Shown: positions 42,950-52,571 of the stretch, in pieces | Numbering within the stretch: position 1 is the first letter of the stretch | How the letters are laid out: every line of letters starts with the position of its first letter | Assembly (NCBI GenBank): GCA_943369295.1 | Contig: CALRMU020000001.1 | Coordinates: 1,178,001 to 1,242,000, forward strand | Length of the DNA: 64,000 nucleotides | DNA from: JAKRSE01 sp943369295 | GTDB taxonomy: Bacteria > Armatimonadota > Fimbriimonadia > Fimbriimonadales > Fimbriimonadaceae | Reading direction: 5' to 3' | Position numbers and translations under genes: made by a program | Notes under the pieces: generated by a model | Seen by the model: the letters and a program-made list of their open reading frames with translations, nothing else | Told to the model about the DNA's origin: nothing | The model's database searches: none

Positions 42950-44140
42950 TTGAGCGACCTTCCCCTCTCCAGCAGGGCTTCCTTCCTCAAACCCTCACCG
43001 ACTCTGGCCATGACTGCCCGAGCCAAGGCCATGAAGGCATCTGGCTTGGACGTCCTTAGCTTTGCGGCTGGGGAACCCGACTTTAACACTCCCGAGCCCA
43101 TCTGCGAAGCAGCGATTGCCGCCATCGGTAGAGGAGAGACCAAATACACCCCCAGTGCCGGAACTCCTGCTTTGAGAGAGGCGGTTGTCGCGAAGCTGCT
43201 GAGGGAGAACCAGATTCATGCCAAGCCTGAAGAGGTTGTCGTCTCATGTGGGGCCAAGCATTCAATCGCCAACGCTTTATTGGCTGTCTTGGATCCAGGC
43301 GATGAAGTCATTCTCATTGCGCCCTATTGGATGACCTACGCCGACCAGATTCGCCTCGCCGGTGGTGTTCCGGTTGTGGTGGAAACCACGGCCGAACAGG
43401 GATTTGTCCCCGAGCTGGAGCAGATTCAAGAGAAGATCAGCAACCGCACCAAGGCTCTGATTCTCAACTCGCCCAGCAACCCGACAGGCGCTGCCTGGAA
43501 CCGTGCCCAAATTAAGGGAGTCGCGGCTTTGGCCCTGAGGTTTGGCTTCTGGATCATTAGTGACGAGATTTACGAAAGGCTCACCTACGGTGGCTTTAAG
43601 CACGAAAGTGTGGCTGCCTTAGGTTCTGAAATTGCTGAGCAGACAATTACCGTTACGGGCTGCAGCAAAAGCTATGCTATGACTGGGTGGCGCATTGGTT
43701 TTGCCCACGCTCCTCTCAAGGTGGCCAAGCTCATGTCGTCGATCCAAGACCAAATGACCTCGAACCCGACGAGCTTTGCTCAGGCAGGGGCCATTGCGGC
43801 ACTGAACATGGATGCCAATGACCTAGAAGCCATGAGAGCCGAGTTTGAGGCACGAAGAGACCTGATCATCGGCAGGCTCAACCAGATCCCTGGTGTCACT
43901 TGCCCCGTGCCTCAGGGAGCCTTCTACGCCTTCCCTGACATCAGCTCATTCCTGGGTGGCGAGATTCATGATGATGCAGCCTTGGCTGAGCATCTTTTGG
44001 AGAAAGCTCACTTGGCTGCCATCCCTGGCTCGGTTTTTGAAGGACCTGGACATTTAAGGTTCAGCTATGCCACAAACCAGGAAACCATTTCTCGCGGCAT
44101 GGACCGACTTGCTGAAGCGCTGAAATCTATCGCTCCATGA
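42950..44140 (+). CDS. aspC: PLP-dependent aminotransferase (aspartate aminotransferase type)
   Basis: The 396-residue class I aminotransferase would transfer the amino group of aspartate or a related amino acid to 2-oxoglutarate. It shows DVLSFAAGEPDFNTPEPI, the YTPSAGTPALREAV block, NSPSNPTGAAW, SDEIYERLTYGG and the PLP-binding lysine in GCSKSYAMTGWRIG (K240), with the substrate Arg near the C-terminus (HLRFSYAT). Start is TTG 42950, because later ATGs would remove conserved N-terminal residues. It overlaps rnc by four bases (ATGA). Confidence 0.87.
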   Translation: MSDLPLSSRASFLKPSPTLAMTARAKAMKASGLDVLSFAAGEPDFNTPEPICEAAIAAIGRGETKYTPSAGTPALREAVVAKLLRENQIHAKPEEVVVSCGAKHSIANALLAVLDPGDEVILIAPYWMTYADQIRLAGGVPVVVETTAEQGFVPELEQIQEKISNRTKALILNSPSNPTGAAWNRAQIKGVAALALRFGFWIISDEIYERLTYGGFKHESVAALGSEIAEQTITVTGCSKSYAMTGWRIGFAHAPLKVAKLMSSIQDQMTSNPTSFAQAGAIAALNMDANDLEAMRAEFEARRDLIIGRLNQIPGVTCPVPQGAFYAFPDISSFLGGEIHDDAALAEHLLEKAHLAAIPGSVFEGPGHLRFSYATNQETISRGMDRLAEALKSIAP

Positions 44141-44841
44141 TCCCCAAAGACATCCCCGTTAAGAGTCCGGAACTCTTTCGCCTCGCCATGACCCATAGGT
44201 CGGCGGCGAAAGATTCTGTCCGCGACTCTTACGAAAGACTCGAGTTCTTCGGGGATGCCGTTTTGGGCCTTATCATCGCGCAGTACCTTTACGAAAATCA
44301 CCCTGATTGGGATCAGGGAATGATGAGCAAGGCGAGGTCGAGCGTGGTTCAGGAACAGCCCTTGGCCGATACGGCCAAACTTCTTGGATTGGACCAATGT
44401 CTGATTCTTGGTCCTGGCGAGGAAATGACGGGCGGACGAACGCGTCCCAGCGTTCTCTGCGACCTTTTTGAGGCGGTGGTCGGGGCCGTTTACATCGAAT
44501 CAGGCATGGAAAAGGCCAGATGGTTTGTGCTGGAACAGCTGCACCCGAATCTGATGGAAATCGGTACGGGCAACGTCAGCCCCCACGACTACAAGTCACG
44601 TCTGCAGGAAACGGCTCAGGCTATCTGGCGCAAGGCTCCCAGCTATCACGTGGCTAGGGAAGATGCTTCTTCGGTCGAGCAGAGGTTCACGGTTGAGGTC
44701 AGCTTCGATGGGGAAGTAATGGGAGTCGGCCGCGGTCGCAGCAAAAAGGATGGCGAGCAGCTGGCGGCGAGGGACGCTCTTGAGGTTATCGAGCGGGCTC
44801 AGCGGGCTCGGCTGATGGCCGAGATTCCTGATCCTTACTAG
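44137..44841 (+). CDS. rnc: Ribonuclease III
   Basis: RNase III cuts double-stranded RNA in rRNA and mRNA processing. The 234-residue protein has the signature ERLEFFGDAVLGL (E36, D40), the second metal pair in CDLFEAVVGAVYIE (D109, E112) and a C-terminal double-stranded RNA-binding domain (about 150-226; DYKSRLQETAQAIW to AARDALEVI). It is coupled to the aminotransferase by a four-base overlap. Confidence 0.95.
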   Translation: MIPKDIPVKSPELFRLAMTHRSAAKDSVRDSYERLEFFGDAVLGLIIAQYLYENHPDWDQGMMSKARSSVVQEQPLADTAKLLGLDQCLILGPGEEMTGGRTRPSVLCDLFEAVVGAVYIESGMEKARWFVLEQLHPNLMEIGTGNVSPHDYKSRLQETAQAIWRKAPSYHVAREDASSVEQRFTVEVSFDGEVMGVGRGRSKKDGEQLAARDALEVIERAQRARLMAEIPDPY

Positions 44842-44978
44842 TCTGGGTGCTTTTATTCAAAGAGTGGCCGGGGCTGCTCCCTGAGCCATCCCCAGCCACC
44901 CAAACTCAAAAGAGAATTGAAGTCATGGGTTCCACGGGTCCCCGACCCGTGCAGGAAAGGCATAAAAACGTCACAAAC

Positions 44979-45431
44979 TTAAGGAAGCTCGTGAAGCCAC
45001 ATCACGACCGCGTCTTCCTTATTGTCCGGGTAGTACTTCTTACGAAGGCCCGCTTCGACAAACCCCATGGACCGGTAGAGCCCCAAGGCGGGAGCATTCC
45101 CAGCCCGAACCTCTAGAGTCGCGCAGACGGCGTCTTTCTCTTGGCCCCTGGCCAGCAGCTCAAGGACAATCTTGCGTCCCAGACCTTGCCCACGAAGCTC
45201 AGGGTCAACGGCGACATTGGTAATGTGAATCTCATCGATCAGGACCCAGGCGCCGCCGTAGCCAACCACCTTTCCATCCCCGATGAGAACGACAAAGACG
45301 CTTTGTGGGTGAGTCAGCTCGGCGCGAAAGCTCAATTCAGACCAAGGAGCCGAATGGCTGGCTCTCTCGATTTCCAAAATCCTCTCAAGATGAGATTCGT
45401 TAAGCGATTCGAAGCGCTGAGTTTTGAGCAC
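44979..45431 (-). CDS. rimI: GNAT acetyltransferase RimI-like
   Basis: RimI acetylates the N-terminus of ribosomal protein S18 in E. coli. The 150-residue protein has the GNAT acetyl-CoA motif (VAVDPELRGQGLGRKIVLELL), the front block LERILEIERASHSAPWSE and LGLYRSMGFVEAGLRKKYY near the C-terminus, all typical of RimI. GTG start, three bases after the livF stop on the same strand, so the two are likely cotranscribed. Confidence 0.85.
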   Translation of the reverse strand: MLKTQRFESLNESHLERILEIERASHSAPWSELSFRAELTHPQSVFVVLIGDGKVVGYGGAWVLIDEIHITNVAVDPELRGQGLGRKIVLELLARGQEKDAVCATLEVRAGNAPALGLYRSMGFVEAGLRKKYYPDNKEDAVVMWLHELP

Positions 45432-45433
45432 CT

Positions 45434-46135
45434 TTAGCCTCCCAAGTAGAACTCTTTAACCCGTGGGTCGTGAAGAAGTTCCGGCCCCGGACCTTCAAGC
45501 TGAAGGACGCCGGTTTCAAGAACGTAGGCTCTATCGGCGATCTCCAAAGCGCGGTGAGCGTTCTGTTCGACCAAGAGAATCGTTGTTCCTTCCTTCTTCA
45601 GATCCTTGATGATGTTGAAAATTTCTGTCACCAAGTTAGGGGCCAAGCCCATGGATGGTTCATCCAGAAGCAGAAGCTTGGGCCGAGACATAAGGGCTCG
45701 ACAGATGGCCAGCATCTGCTGTTCGCCGCCAGACATGGTTCCTGCGCTCTGCCAAAGCCTTTCTTTCACTCGGGGGAAGCGGAGCATAACCTTCTCCATA
45801 TCCGCGGCAATTTCGGCATCGTGGCGGATGTGGGCGCCAAGAGAAAGGTTCTCTTTGACGGTCATGTTGGTAAAGATTCTGCGGCCCTCGGGAGAATGGC
45901 CGATTCCCAGCTTGACGATCTTGTCTGGCGCAGTCTGGGTGATTTCCTGGTCGAAGAATTCAACCTTGCCAGTGCGAGGGCGAACCAGGCCGCTGATAGT
46001 GCGGAGCAGAGTGCTCTTGCCCGCCCCGTTAGAACCGATGATCGAGACGATTTCGCCTTGGTTCACATGGAGCGTGACCTGATTCAGTGCCTGGATCGCT
46101 CCGTAGTAGACACTGAGACCGGTGAGTTTCAGCAT
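45434..46135 (-). CDS. livF: ABC transporter ATP-binding protein LivF-like
   Basis: LivF is one of two ATPases of the high-affinity branched-chain amino acid importer. The 233-residue protein shows Walker A GSNGAGKST (34-42), Q-loop GIGHSPEGRRIF, signature MSGGEQQML, Walker B LLLLDEPSMGLAP and an H-switch VEQNAHRAL; the GRRIFTNMTVKENL phrase is typical for LivF. The partners LivG, LivH and LivM are absent from this window, so it is an orphan here. Start ATG 46135 is divergent from gmhA. Confidence 0.9.
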   Translation of the reverse strand: MLKLTGLSVYYGAIQALNQVTLHVNQGEIVSIIGSNGAGKSTLLRTISGLVRPRTGKVEFFDQEITQTAPDKIVKLGIGHSPEGRRIFTNMTVKENLSLGAHIRHDAEIAADMEKVMLRFPRVKERLWQSAGTMSGGEQQMLAICRALMSRPKLLLLDEPSMGLAPNLVTEIFNIIKDLKKEGTTILLVEQNAHRALEIADRAYVLETGVLQLEGPGPELLHDPRVKEFYLGG

Positions 46136-46189
46136 AGAGGGCTGGCAGTTTAACCGATGGCAGGGGACCGCAATGGTCCGAAAGATAAA

Positions 46190-46777
46190 ATGGAACTAAT
46201 GAAAGCTGCTGCCATCTTAACCCAGACCCTGCAGGCTCACCAAGAAACGCTTACGGCAATGCCGAAAATGGAGCCTCAGGTGCAGGCTGCGGCTGATCTG
46301 CTGATTGATTCTTTGCAGAACGGCGGGCAGGTTTTGGTCTGCGGAAACGGGGGCAGCAGTTCAGATGCTCAGCACCTTGTCGGCGAACTGGTCGGTCGAT
46401 TTCTGACCGAAAGACGCCCGCTCCCTGCCATTGCGCTGGGTGGCTCAGAAGCGGCTCTGACAGCCATCGCCAACGATTACAGCTATGAGCAGGGGTACAG
46501 CCGTCAAGTGCGCGCCTACGCTCGTCCAGGCGACATCTTTATCGGAATCACCACCAGCGGCAACAGCGGCAACATTGTCGCTGCCGCCGAAGCGGCCAAA
46601 GCGGCTGGAGCCAAGGTGATTGGCATGACAGGAGAGGGTGGAGGCAGGATGAAGGAACTGAGCGATGTGCTGCTCAATGTGCCTTCTAAGCAGACCCCCA
46701 GGATTCAAGAAATGCACATTCTTTTGATCCACGTTTTGTGCGAAGCTGTTGATAATGCCTTCCCCATTGAAGATTAG
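46190..46777 (+). CDS. gmhA: Phosphoheptose isomerase GmhA (SIS domain)
   Basis: GmhA converts sedoheptulose 7-phosphate to D-glycero-D-manno-heptose 7-phosphate, the first step of ADP-heptose synthesis for LPS. The protein has the SIS-domain motifs VLVCGNGGSSSDAQHLVGEL, FIGITTSGNSGNIVAAAEAA and a C-terminal EMHILLIHVLCEAVD with the catalytic His. ATG 46157, 46190 and 46199 are all possible; 46190 leaves more room for the divergent promoters. It overlaps the phosphatase gene gmhB. Confidence 0.9.
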   Translation: MELMKAAAILTQTLQAHQETLTAMPKMEPQVQAAADLLIDSLQNGGQVLVCGNGGSSSDAQHLVGELVGRFLTERRPLPAIALGGSEAALTAIANDYSYEQGYSRQVRAYARPGDIFIGITTSGNSGNIVAAAEAAKAAGAKVIGMTGEGGGRMKELSDVLLNVPSKQTPRIQEMHILLIHVLCEAVDNAFPIED

Positions 46778-47285
46778 AAGAGGCTGTCCAGCAGGGGACA
46801 AAGCTCCTTTGGCCGAAGGCGATCATAAAAAGATCGCCTTCTTTGATAGGGACGGTGTTCTTAACGAAGATCACGGCTACGTTCACACGATAGAAAAGTT
46901 CGTATGGATCGAAGGTGCCCTGGAGGCTCTTGCTCGTTTCAATCGGGAAGGCTGGTGGGTTGTCGTGGTCACCAATCAATCGGGGATTGAAAGGGGCTAC
47001 TACACCGAAGATGACCTTTTGATGCTGAGCGAGCGAATGGTGGAGCACACCCCCATCGACCTCATTCTCTACTGCCCTCATCTCAACGATTGTCCCGCTC
47101 GCAAGCCAGGCACAGGAATGATTGAATCGGCCTTTGAGATTCTGCCCGGAATTCGGGAGGGAAGCTTCTTGGTCGGAGATAAGGGGACTGATATTCTGGC
47201 TGCCGAAGCGGCTGGGCTGGTTGGACTTCACTTCGAGGAATCGATGGGGAATCTTAACGAGTTCCTGCGGGCTCACGGGTATTGA
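46755..47285 (+). CDS. gmhB: Heptose bisphosphate phosphatase GmhB-like (HAD)
   Basis: GmhB removes the 7-phosphate of heptose 1,7-bisphosphate in the same pathway as GmhA. The protein has HAD motif I FFDRDGVLNEDHGY, motif II VVVVTNQSGIERG, the zinc-type loop YCPHLNDCPARKPGTGM and motif IV LVGDKGTDILAAEAAG. It overlaps gmhA by 23 bases. The 237 bases after it contain no gene and no clear terminator. Confidence 0.9.
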   Translation: MPSPLKIRRGCPAGDKAPLAEGDHKKIAFFDRDGVLNEDHGYVHTIEKFVWIEGALEALARFNREGWWVVVVTNQSGIERGYYTEDDLLMLSERMVEHTPIDLILYCPHLNDCPARKPGTGMIESAFEILPGIREGSFLVGDKGTDILAAEAAGLVGLHFEESMGNLNEFLRAHGY

Positions 47286-47522
47286 GTTTTAAGCTTGGCA
47301 GAAAGCCATGGATGCCCGGCTCTGGCCCGAGCTTGCCAGGGAAGGGCAGTGACGCAGCCGGAGATTTGGTTTTTTTGAAGTGCGATATTCCCGGCCTTCT
47401 CCTCCTTCGTCGGAGCCAGACCGGGGCACCAATCCTTTTGATTTAAGCCAAGAGTTTCCTGCTGTCAGTGGCCGGTCTCGTCCGAACCTTTCAGGGAAGG
47501 GCAGGACATTTAACTCTAGAAG

Positions 47523-48842
47523 CTACAAAGCCTCAACCCACTCCTCAAAGGCTGCCCGAGCATTCTCCAGCTTCTTCGCCTTTCTCTCCGTCTTAGCCTT
47601 AGGAGGCAGTTCAGGATCGGGGAAGAGGCCCCAGTTGATGTTCATAGGGGCAAAATCGCGGTCGATTTCTTCCTGAAGATGAGTCAGTAGGGATCCGTAG
47701 GCGCTGGCTCGGGGCGGTGGAGCCAGCTCACCGCCCTTTGAAAGTGCAGCCAAGTGAGCGCCCAAAAGAATGCCGACGGCGGCCGATTCGACATAACCTT
47801 CCACGCCCGTGATCTGGCCAGCGACGTAAAGGTCGGGGCGATTCTTCAGCTCAAACCAGGGAGTCAGTGCCTTTGGTGCTTCCAGATAAGTGTTGCGGTG
47901 AATTACACCCATTCTTACAAAGTCGCCGTTCTCCAAACCAGGAATCATTTTAAGAAGCTGAAGCTGAGGGCCCCACTTAAGTCGGGTCTGAAAAGCCACA
48001 AGGGAATAGAGAGATTTTTCTTTATTCTCTGGCCTTAACTGAATGACAGCCCAGGGGCGCTTCCCGCTTCTTGGGTCACGCAGCCCGACGGGTTTAAAGT
48101 TGCCAAATCTTAAGGAATCTCTTCCCTTGATGGCAATTTCTTCAATCGGCTTGCAGGATTCAAAATACTTAGGAGTTTCGAATTCTTTAAGAGGAGCCTT
48201 TTCCGCCGCCAAGAGAAAGTCGATAAAGGCTTCATACTCTTCTTGGTTCATGGGGCAGTTAAGGTAATCGTCTCCTTCGCCTTTATCGTAGCGAGATTGA
48301 GCAAAAATGACTTCGCGGTTGAGGCTGGATGCTTCGACCGTCGGACTGACTGCATCGTAAAAGTACAGGTGCTCTTGACCTGTCTGTCGGGCAAGCCATT
48401 GGCCTAAAGGATCTGTCGTTAAGGGGCCGGTCGCCAAGACCAGCTTCTCGCCTTTCGCCAGGATCTCTTCCGCCCATTCTGGCGTCATGACCTCTTCAAT
48501 AATTGTGATGAGAGGTTCTGCCTTGACTGCTTCTGTGACTGCCTGGGCGTAGAGGTTCCGGTCGACGGCCAAAGCCGATCCTCCCGGCACACTGTTTGCC
48601 TCCCCGGTTGTGATTACCAAAGACCCCAGGGCCTTCATCTCCGCCTTAAGCTGCCCGGCGGGGGTGGCGGGGTCTTGTGATTTAAAACTGTTGCTGCAGA
48701 CCAGTTCGCTGTAAAGCCCGGTCTGATGGGCGGGGGTCATCTGCTTAGGTCTCATTTCGACCAGCTGACAGGCCACACCCCGTCGGGCTAGGGCCCAAGC
48801 CGTTTCCACCCCGGCAAATCCAGCTCCAACAATAGTAATCAC
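47523..48842 (-). CDS. trmFO: tRNA (uracil-5-)-methyltransferase TrmFO
   Basis: TrmFO uses FAD and methylenetetrahydrofolate to make ribothymidine at position 54 of tRNA, mainly in bacteria without TrmA. The 439-residue protein starts with the FAD motif VGAGFAGVETAWALARRGV, then VEMRPKQMTPAHQTGLYSELVCSNSFKSQ, the catalytic cysteine near it, and later GQITGVEGYVESAAVGIL. GTG start. It stands alone between gmhB and the NlpC gene. Confidence 0.94.
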   Translation of the reverse strand: MITIVGAGFAGVETAWALARRGVACQLVEMRPKQMTPAHQTGLYSELVCSNSFKSQDPATPAGQLKAEMKALGSLVITTGEANSVPGGSALAVDRNLYAQAVTEAVKAEPLITIIEEVMTPEWAEEILAKGEKLVLATGPLTTDPLGQWLARQTGQEHLYFYDAVSPTVEASSLNREVIFAQSRYDKGEGDDYLNCPMNQEEYEAFIDFLLAAEKAPLKEFETPKYFESCKPIEEIAIKGRDSLRFGNFKPVGLRDPRSGKRPWAVIQLRPENKEKSLYSLVAFQTRLKWGPQLQLLKMIPGLENGDFVRMGVIHRNTYLEAPKALTPWFELKNRPDLYVAGQITGVEGYVESAAVGILLGAHLAALSKGGELAPPPRASAYGSLLTHLQEEIDRDFAPMNINWGLFPDPELPPKAKTERKAKKLENARAAFEEWVEAL

Positions 48843-48972
48843 AGGGCTTCATTGTGTCGCTTTGTCATGGTCAGACTCGTGACTCAAGGCATAGCTTGAA
48901 GGGGCACTGGACAAAGACGGGTAAGATTTAGGAGGGGCTCGAAGCCAAGGAATGGCATAGAGCAGATAAGTT

Positions 48973-50370
48973 ATGCGCAGGGATGCGTTGGTCTTGATGA
49001 TTTTTGGCTTGGCTGGCGCCTCAATGGCGGTCCAGTCAACTAGTGCCGTCTTCTGCGTGGGGGCTGGCTTGGCCGCCTCGGGGCAGAACGGCAGACTGCA
49101 GCTTCACGAGACCTCAACTGGATCTCTGCTGATGGATCGGCCCATTTCGGGCACCCCTGTCGATGCCGCCGCTTCTGAAATCGGCGCAGCCTGGCTGGTA
49201 AAGACTCCCATCGGGCACTCGGTCGAAATTCGCCTCCCTTCAGGCTCTGTAGCCTCCTACCCGGTGCGAGCTGGGGCAGAGAGAATAGCCTGGGTTGGCC
49301 CTTGGCTGGCTGTCCTTTCTGATCAAGGAGGCAGTCTGATGGAGCCAGGCACTGGTTCAGTTCAGGACCCGAGCCGTATTCTCCCCAACGATATTGCCGC
49401 CCACTTTGAATCCAGCTTTATCGAAGCTGGTTCTGAGGGCATGGTCGCTTTTGTCCGTCCTTACGGACTGACTGATGTTGAAGGGGGGCGCAGAACCACC
49501 AGTCTCGTCAGCCTTTTTCAGACAACAGGTTCAAATTGGCGGCCTTTGGGGCGAACCCTCACCATGGCCCCCAGGTATCGATCGATAACTGGGGCTAGGT
49601 TCGATGGCCAGGGCAGGTACCTAAGTTCTCAATTCACTATGTCGAGCCTGCGCTTGACCCTGGATGAAGCTGGTGTGGTCGCATTGGAGGAAGACGGCCT
49701 CTTGAAGGTTCCCATGCTGCAGCCTGTATGGCAGCCGCAAAGAGTGCCCCTAAATGGCCCTCCTCCCAGCTGGACCGAGCCGATTGCGGCGGCAAGCGGA
49801 AGGCTTTTCAGGCTGAGCCAGGGCCGACTGATTTCGCACAATTTGGCTTCGGGTGGTTTGGAAGGCTGGCTTCCAGCGGGGAAGAGCTTTGTTCCTCAGG
49901 GTCTGACATCGGCCGATGGAAGGCTTTATGTTCTGGAAAGGAGCGGGCCTCTCAGCCTCAACCCGAACAGCCAAGGACAGAAAGAGCCATTTTTCAGGTT
50001 TAGCATGGCTCCCCAGTCCATGACCACAGAACAGGACACATTGGTTAAGGAATTAGAAAGCTGGATCGGGGTTCCTTATCGGCTCGGCGGCAACGATAGA
50101 AAGGGAATCGACTGCTCCGGATTGGTGGTCCAGACCTACCTTAAGCTGGGGATGAAGCTGCCGAGAACTTCGGCGACCCTCAGGACCACGAATATGGGAA
50201 CGGTCGTCACGGATGGTCTTCGGCCTGGCGATGTGATCTGCGTTCCTGGCCACGTGGCGATCTATGTGGGAGGCGACATGGTGATTGAAGCCTCTTCAAA
50301 GATGGTTAAAAAGAACCCAATCTGGCGCTTTAGAGACGTGGTGGTCAGGAGATTCCTGCGGCTGCCTTAG
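48973..50370 (+). CDS. Exported NlpC/P60 cell-wall hydrolase
   Basis: NlpC/P60 enzymes cut peptide stems in peptidoglycan. The 465-residue protein has a signal peptide (LVLMIFGLAGASMAVQ), a beta-propeller-like middle (repeats of 40-50 residues) and a C-terminal NlpC/P60 domain with C381 (GIDCSGL) and H427 (PGHVAIYVGG), the catalytic pair; SWIGVPYRLGGNDRKG precedes the Cys. The middle is unrecognised and may bind the wall. It converges on trpE, six bases away. Confidence 0.88.
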   Translation: MRRDALVLMIFGLAGASMAVQSTSAVFCVGAGLAASGQNGRLQLHETSTGSLLMDRPISGTPVDAAASEIGAAWLVKTPIGHSVEIRLPSGSVASYPVRAGAERIAWVGPWLAVLSDQGGSLMEPGTGSVQDPSRILPNDIAAHFESSFIEAGSEGMVAFVRPYGLTDVEGGRRTTSLVSLFQTTGSNWRPLGRTLTMAPRYRSITGARFDGQGRYLSSQFTMSSLRLTLDEAGVVALEEDGLLKVPMLQPVWQPQRVPLNGPPPSWTEPIAAASGRLFRLSQGRLISHNLASGGLEGWLPAGKSFVPQGLTSADGRLYVLERSGPLSLNPNSQGQKEPFFRFSMAPQSMTTEQDTLVKELESWIGVPYRLGGNDRKGIDCSGLVVQTYLKLGMKLPRTSATLRTTNMGTVVTDGLRPGDVICVPGHVAIYVGGDMVIEASSKMVKKNPIWRFRDVVVRRFLRLP

Positions 50371-50375
50371 GGCAC

Positions 50376-51845
50376 CTAGCCTGGCAGCCCTTCGTGGGCT
50401 TGGATGACGGCACGAACAACAGCCATTGCCTTGTTCAGGCACTCCTGGTGCTCTTTTTCTGGGATGGAATCGTAGACGACTCCGGCCCCAGCCTGCACAT
50501 AACACTTGCCGTTGCGAATGAGGGCCGACCTGATGGCAATTGCCAGGTCCATATCGCCTGTGGCTGAGATGAAGCCGACTGCTCCACCGTAAAGGCCTCG
50601 GCGAGTGGGTTCAAGCTCTTCAATGATCTCCATCGCTCGCACCTTAGGGGCTCCGGTCAGGGTTCCGGCGGGGAAGGTGGCCCTGATCAAATCGATGGGA
50701 GTCACATCGGGGCGGAGAGTTCCTTCGACTTCGCTGACAATGTGCATGACATGGCTGTAGTGCTCGACAACCATGAGATCTTTGACCTTGATGGAGCCGT
50801 ACTGGCAGACCCTGCCAAGGTCGTTGCGGCCAAGATCAACGAGCATGATATGTTCAGCTCTTTCCTTTTCGTCTTTCAACAGATCAGCGGCCAGTTCGTT
50901 ATCTTCTGTGATGCTGGCTCCGCGAGGCCTGGTGCCTGCAATGGGGCGCACCAGGGCGTTTCGTCCGGTGAGGGCGACCAGAATCTCTGGCGAGGCACCG
51001 ACGATGTCCGTCCCTTCCATTCTGAAGAGGAACATGTAGGGGCTGGGGTTAAGAGACCTTAGGGCCCGATAGACCAGGAGAGGATGGGCAGTGCATTCTG
51101 CTTCCTGCCTTTGGCTGGGGACGATTTGGAAGGCGTCGCCAGCAAAAATGTACTTAACACATTTTTCAACCGAGGCCTTATAGTCATCCGGCTGCATGTT
51201 GCTGACGAATGTGGGTGAGGTGCCAGGGGAGGTTGGAAGTTCTGGCAGGGGCCCCTTGAGCAGGGCAACCATTTCTTCAATTCTGTTCTTGGCGTTTGAG
51301 TAGCCCTCCTCGGTCGGTTCGGCCAGAACGATGACCTGGATCACATTTCGGGCGTGATCGAAGACGACGGCCTGGTCCAGCACCATGAAGCCGACATCAG
51401 GAAGATTGAGGTCATCGAGAGTATCCAGAGGCAGCTTTTCGATGCTTCGAACGTAGTCGTAAGCGATCCAGCCGACCGCTCCTCCACAGAGGCGGGGAAG
51501 TCCAGCCGCTTCTTCTGGACCTAGCTGCGGAATCAGCTTGAGAACCTCTTCCATCAGGTCCTCTTTGCTGTCGAGTTCTCTAGCTGACCCATCGAGAGTC
51601 AAAGATTTTCCCGTGCCAGAAACGACATGTTTTGGCCGACAGCCAATCATGGAGTATCGGGCAAGAGCCTCACCGCCCGTGACACTTTCCAGTAGAAAGC
51701 TGTAAGGATCATCGTGAGCCAGCTTCCAGTAGGCACTGAGAGGAGTTTCCATATCAGCGAGAAGCGTGGCGACCAAGGGCACCAAGCCTCCGCTTCCTCT
51801 CTGCCTCAAAAAGGCTTCACGAGTCGGGCTGAACATTCCCCTCAT
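50376..51845 (-). CDS. trpE: Anthranilate synthase component I TrpE
   Basis: TrpE converts chorismate to anthranilate for tryptophan synthesis, using glutamine-derived ammonia from TrpG. The protein has the regulatory N-terminal region, the chorismate-binding core FAGDAFQIVPSQR, the RPIAGTRPRG motif, LVDLGRNDLGRV and the C-terminal GAVGFISATGDMDLAIAIRSALI. I place the start at ATG 51845; a GTG at 51884 would overlap the divergent yggS. The gap to yggS is 38 bases. A glutamine amidotransferase partner is not in the window. Confidence 0.92.
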   Translation of the reverse strand: MRGMFSPTREAFLRQRGSGGLVPLVATLLADMETPLSAYWKLAHDDPYSFLLESVTGGEALARYSMIGCRPKHVVSGTGKSLTLDGSARELDSKEDLMEEVLKLIPQLGPEEAAGLPRLCGGAVGWIAYDYVRSIEKLPLDTLDDLNLPDVGFMVLDQAVVFDHARNVIQVIVLAEPTEEGYSNAKNRIEEMVALLKGPLPELPTSPGTSPTFVSNMQPDDYKASVEKCVKYIFAGDAFQIVPSQRQEAECTAHPLLVYRALRSLNPSPYMFLFRMEGTDIVGASPEILVALTGRNALVRPIAGTRPRGASITEDNELAADLLKDEKERAEHIMLVDLGRNDLGRVCQYGSIKVKDLMVVEHYSHVMHIVSEVEGTLRPDVTPIDLIRATFPAGTLTGAPKVRAMEIIEELEPTRRGLYGGAVGFISATGDMDLAIAIRSALIRNGKCYVQAGAGVVYDSIPEKEHQECLNKAMAVVRAVIQAHEGLPG

Positions 51846-51883
51846 TATGAGGTCTTCACGCAGATTTCGTGCAGGGAGGCACA

Positions 51884-52537
51884 ATGAATCAGATGAGTCT
51901 GAAGCAGAGATGGGAATGGCTGAAGAGCGACATTGCCTCAGCCTGCGAAGAAGCCGGTCGATCTCCAGAAGAAGTGACTGTGGTCGCTGTGACTAAGTAC
52001 ACGAATCTTGACATGATGCGTGAAGCTTATGATCTTGGAATTAAACATTTCGGAGAAAGTCGACTTCAAAATGCTCTTCCGAAGATCGAATCTCTGCCAG
52101 AAGACATCATTTGGCACTTCATCGGACCCCTTCAAAGTAATAAGGCTAAGAAAATTGCAGAATCTTTTACTTGGGTCCATTCTTTGGATTCTTTAAATTC
52201 TGCTAAAGAGCTGCACAAATCAGGACGTATGTGTCAGTGCTGTGTGCAGGTTAATCTCACTGGAGAGCTGCAGAAATCAGGAATTTTTCCAGAAGCCCTT
52301 GACGAACTGTTAGAAAAAGTTATAGAATGGCCACAGGTTCAGGTCCGTGGACTCATGACTATCGGTCGTGAAGATGCGGGAGCGGAAGAGACAAGGATCG
52401 TCTTTCGGGAGCTCAGAACTCTGGCCTATGCAAGGAAACTGGATGTTTTAAGCATGGGCATGTCTGGCGACTACCGTTTGGCGATTCGTGAGGGGGCAAC
52501 CTTCATCCGGGTCGGGTCTCTTCTTTTCAACCCCTGA
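51884..52537 (+). CDS. yggS: PLP homeostasis protein YggS (PLPBP)
   Basis: The YggS family binds PLP and keeps its level in balance. The 217-residue protein has the PLP lysine in VVAVTKYTN (K38), FGESRLQNALPK, WHFIGPLQSNKAKKI, and a C-terminal LSMGMSGDYRLAIREGATFIRVG. The start at ATG 51884 has a good AGGGAGG ribosome site; the upstream GTG would not. The sepF gene follows 34 bases on; yggS-sepF is a common arrangement (ylmE-ylmF). Confidence 0.93.
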   Translation: MNQMSLKQRWEWLKSDIASACEEAGRSPEEVTVVAVTKYTNLDMMREAYDLGIKHFGESRLQNALPKIESLPEDIIWHFIGPLQSNKAKKIAESFTWVHSLDSLNSAKELHKSGRMCQCCVQVNLTGELQKSGIFPEALDELLEKVIEWPQVQVRGLMTIGREDAGAEETRIVFRELRTLAYARKLDVLSMGMSGDYRLAIREGATFIRVGSLLFNP

Positions 52538-52571
52538 ACCTGTCTACCTAAGAAGAGGACGGCAGCAGGCA